Positions 5,777-6,005 of a stretch of 6,005 bases of DNA are shown piece by piece. Source of the stretch: Prevotella sp. (GTDB taxonomy: Bacteria; Bacteroidota; Bacteroidia; Bacteroidales; Bacteroidaceae); the NCBI GenBank assembly GCA_024681875.1, contig JAILAA010000056.1:1-6005 (forward strand), written 5' to 3'. The notes beneath the pieces were generated by a model. That model was not told where the DNA came from, did no database searches, and saw nothing but the letters and a program-made list of their open reading frames with translations. Position numbers and translations under genes: made by a program. The first letter of the stretch is position 1. Each line of letters starts with the position of its first letter.

Positions 5777-6004
5777 TCTCGGAGGAGGAGGTCCCATTCT
5801 TACGGGGCCTCTGGGAAGCATATTCTCGTCGTTGCCCCAAATAAGACCTTTAAGCAGTCTGCCGAAATCGAATCCGATTTTCTGTTTGCCGTTGATCTTG
5901 ATGTATGGACTAACAATAGGATCGGTAACCCATTTGCCTGTCATGGGATTCAAGTAACGTCTCACACCAGTATCAACGCCGAAATACTTAGAAACCCGGA
6001 TATC
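5771..6004 (-). CDS. C-terminus of an unrecognised minus-strand protein (partial)
   Basis: The minus-strand frame enters from the right edge and ends with TGA at 5773-5771. It gives 77 residues beginning DIRVSKYFGVDTGVRRYLNP. The GTG at 5965 is internal to this frame, so the real start lies beyond the window. The segment has short aromatic beta-like stretches (KYFGVDTGVRRY, WVTDPIVSPYIKING), then KQKIGFDFGRLLKGLIWG and a basic, proline-rich end, LPRGPVRMGPPPPRR. RYLNPMTGKWVTDPI faintly recalls the R-Y-x-x-P-x-T-G-R-F-x-x-x-D-P motif of RHS/YD-repeat cores, but the rest of that motif context is absent. I do not recognise the family. Preferred over overlapping plus-strand frames because its composition is more protein-like and it needs no start inside the window. 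It converges on hipT with no clear terminator between. Confidence 0.55.
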   Translation of the reverse strand, partial: DIRVSKYFGVDTGVRRYLNPMTGKWVTDPIVSPYIKINGKQKIGFDFGRLLKGLIWGNDENMLPRGPVRMGPPPPRR

Positions 6005-6005
6005 G

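Noticed and set aside
5779..5791. GGAGGAGGAGG run resembling a strong Shine-Dalgarno site.
   Set aside because: No start codon follows at a suitable distance, this group of bacteria seldom uses such sites, and on the other strand the run simply encodes the Pro-Pro-Pro-Pro of the minus-strand protein.
5751..5957. Plus-strand open frame of 68 residues.
   Set aside because: It overlaps the minus-strand gene, has low-complexity proline/leucine-rich content and no recognisable features.

Overview
The window looks like chromosomal DNA of a Bacteroidales bacterium, probably Prevotella or a close relative. The evidence is a promoter with the Bacteroidetes -7 box TATCTTTG, the lack of Shine-Dalgarno sites before the genes, a Bacteroidetes-type FtsX/MacB permease, and a short lipoprotein resembling the DUF4840 family. 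No RNA gene, CRISPR array or complete insertion sequence was seen.

Layout, left to right. (1) Bases 2-2107 hold the C-terminal part of an FtsX/MacB-type ABC transporter permease whose N-terminus lies outside the window. (2) Bases 2186-3235 encode a solitary HUH/Y1 transposase of the REP-associated (RAYT) type. It carries an unusual C-terminal domain that I read as DprA/SLOG-like. Two near-identical copies of a REP-like palindrome, each with perfect 10-bp arms, lie inside this gene: one in the middle and one overlapping the last codons. (3) Bases 3322-3963 encode a small secreted lipoprotein. (4) Bases 3981-5592 form a compact, lower-GC toxin-antitoxin operon with a split HipA: hipB (XRE regulator), hipS (HipA N-subdomain 1) and hipT (HipA-type kinase). 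The reading frames overlap by 14 and 4 bases. A recognisable promoter before hipB is bracketed by a 23-bp inverted repeat that is very likely the HipB operator. (5) Bases 5593-6005 hold a possible decayed fragment of an outer-membrane beta-barrel gene (plus strand) and the C-terminus of an unrecognised minus-strand gene that runs off the right edge.

How the parts work together: hipB, hipS and hipT should act as one tripartite module. HipT would be a Ser/Thr kinase toxin, HipS the partner that neutralises it, and HipB the DNA-binding autorepressor. The transposase and its palindromes form a second unit, a domesticated transposase with its probable recognition element embedded in its own coding sequence. 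The permease and lipoprotein appear to be ordinary envelope genes with no visible link to these two modules.
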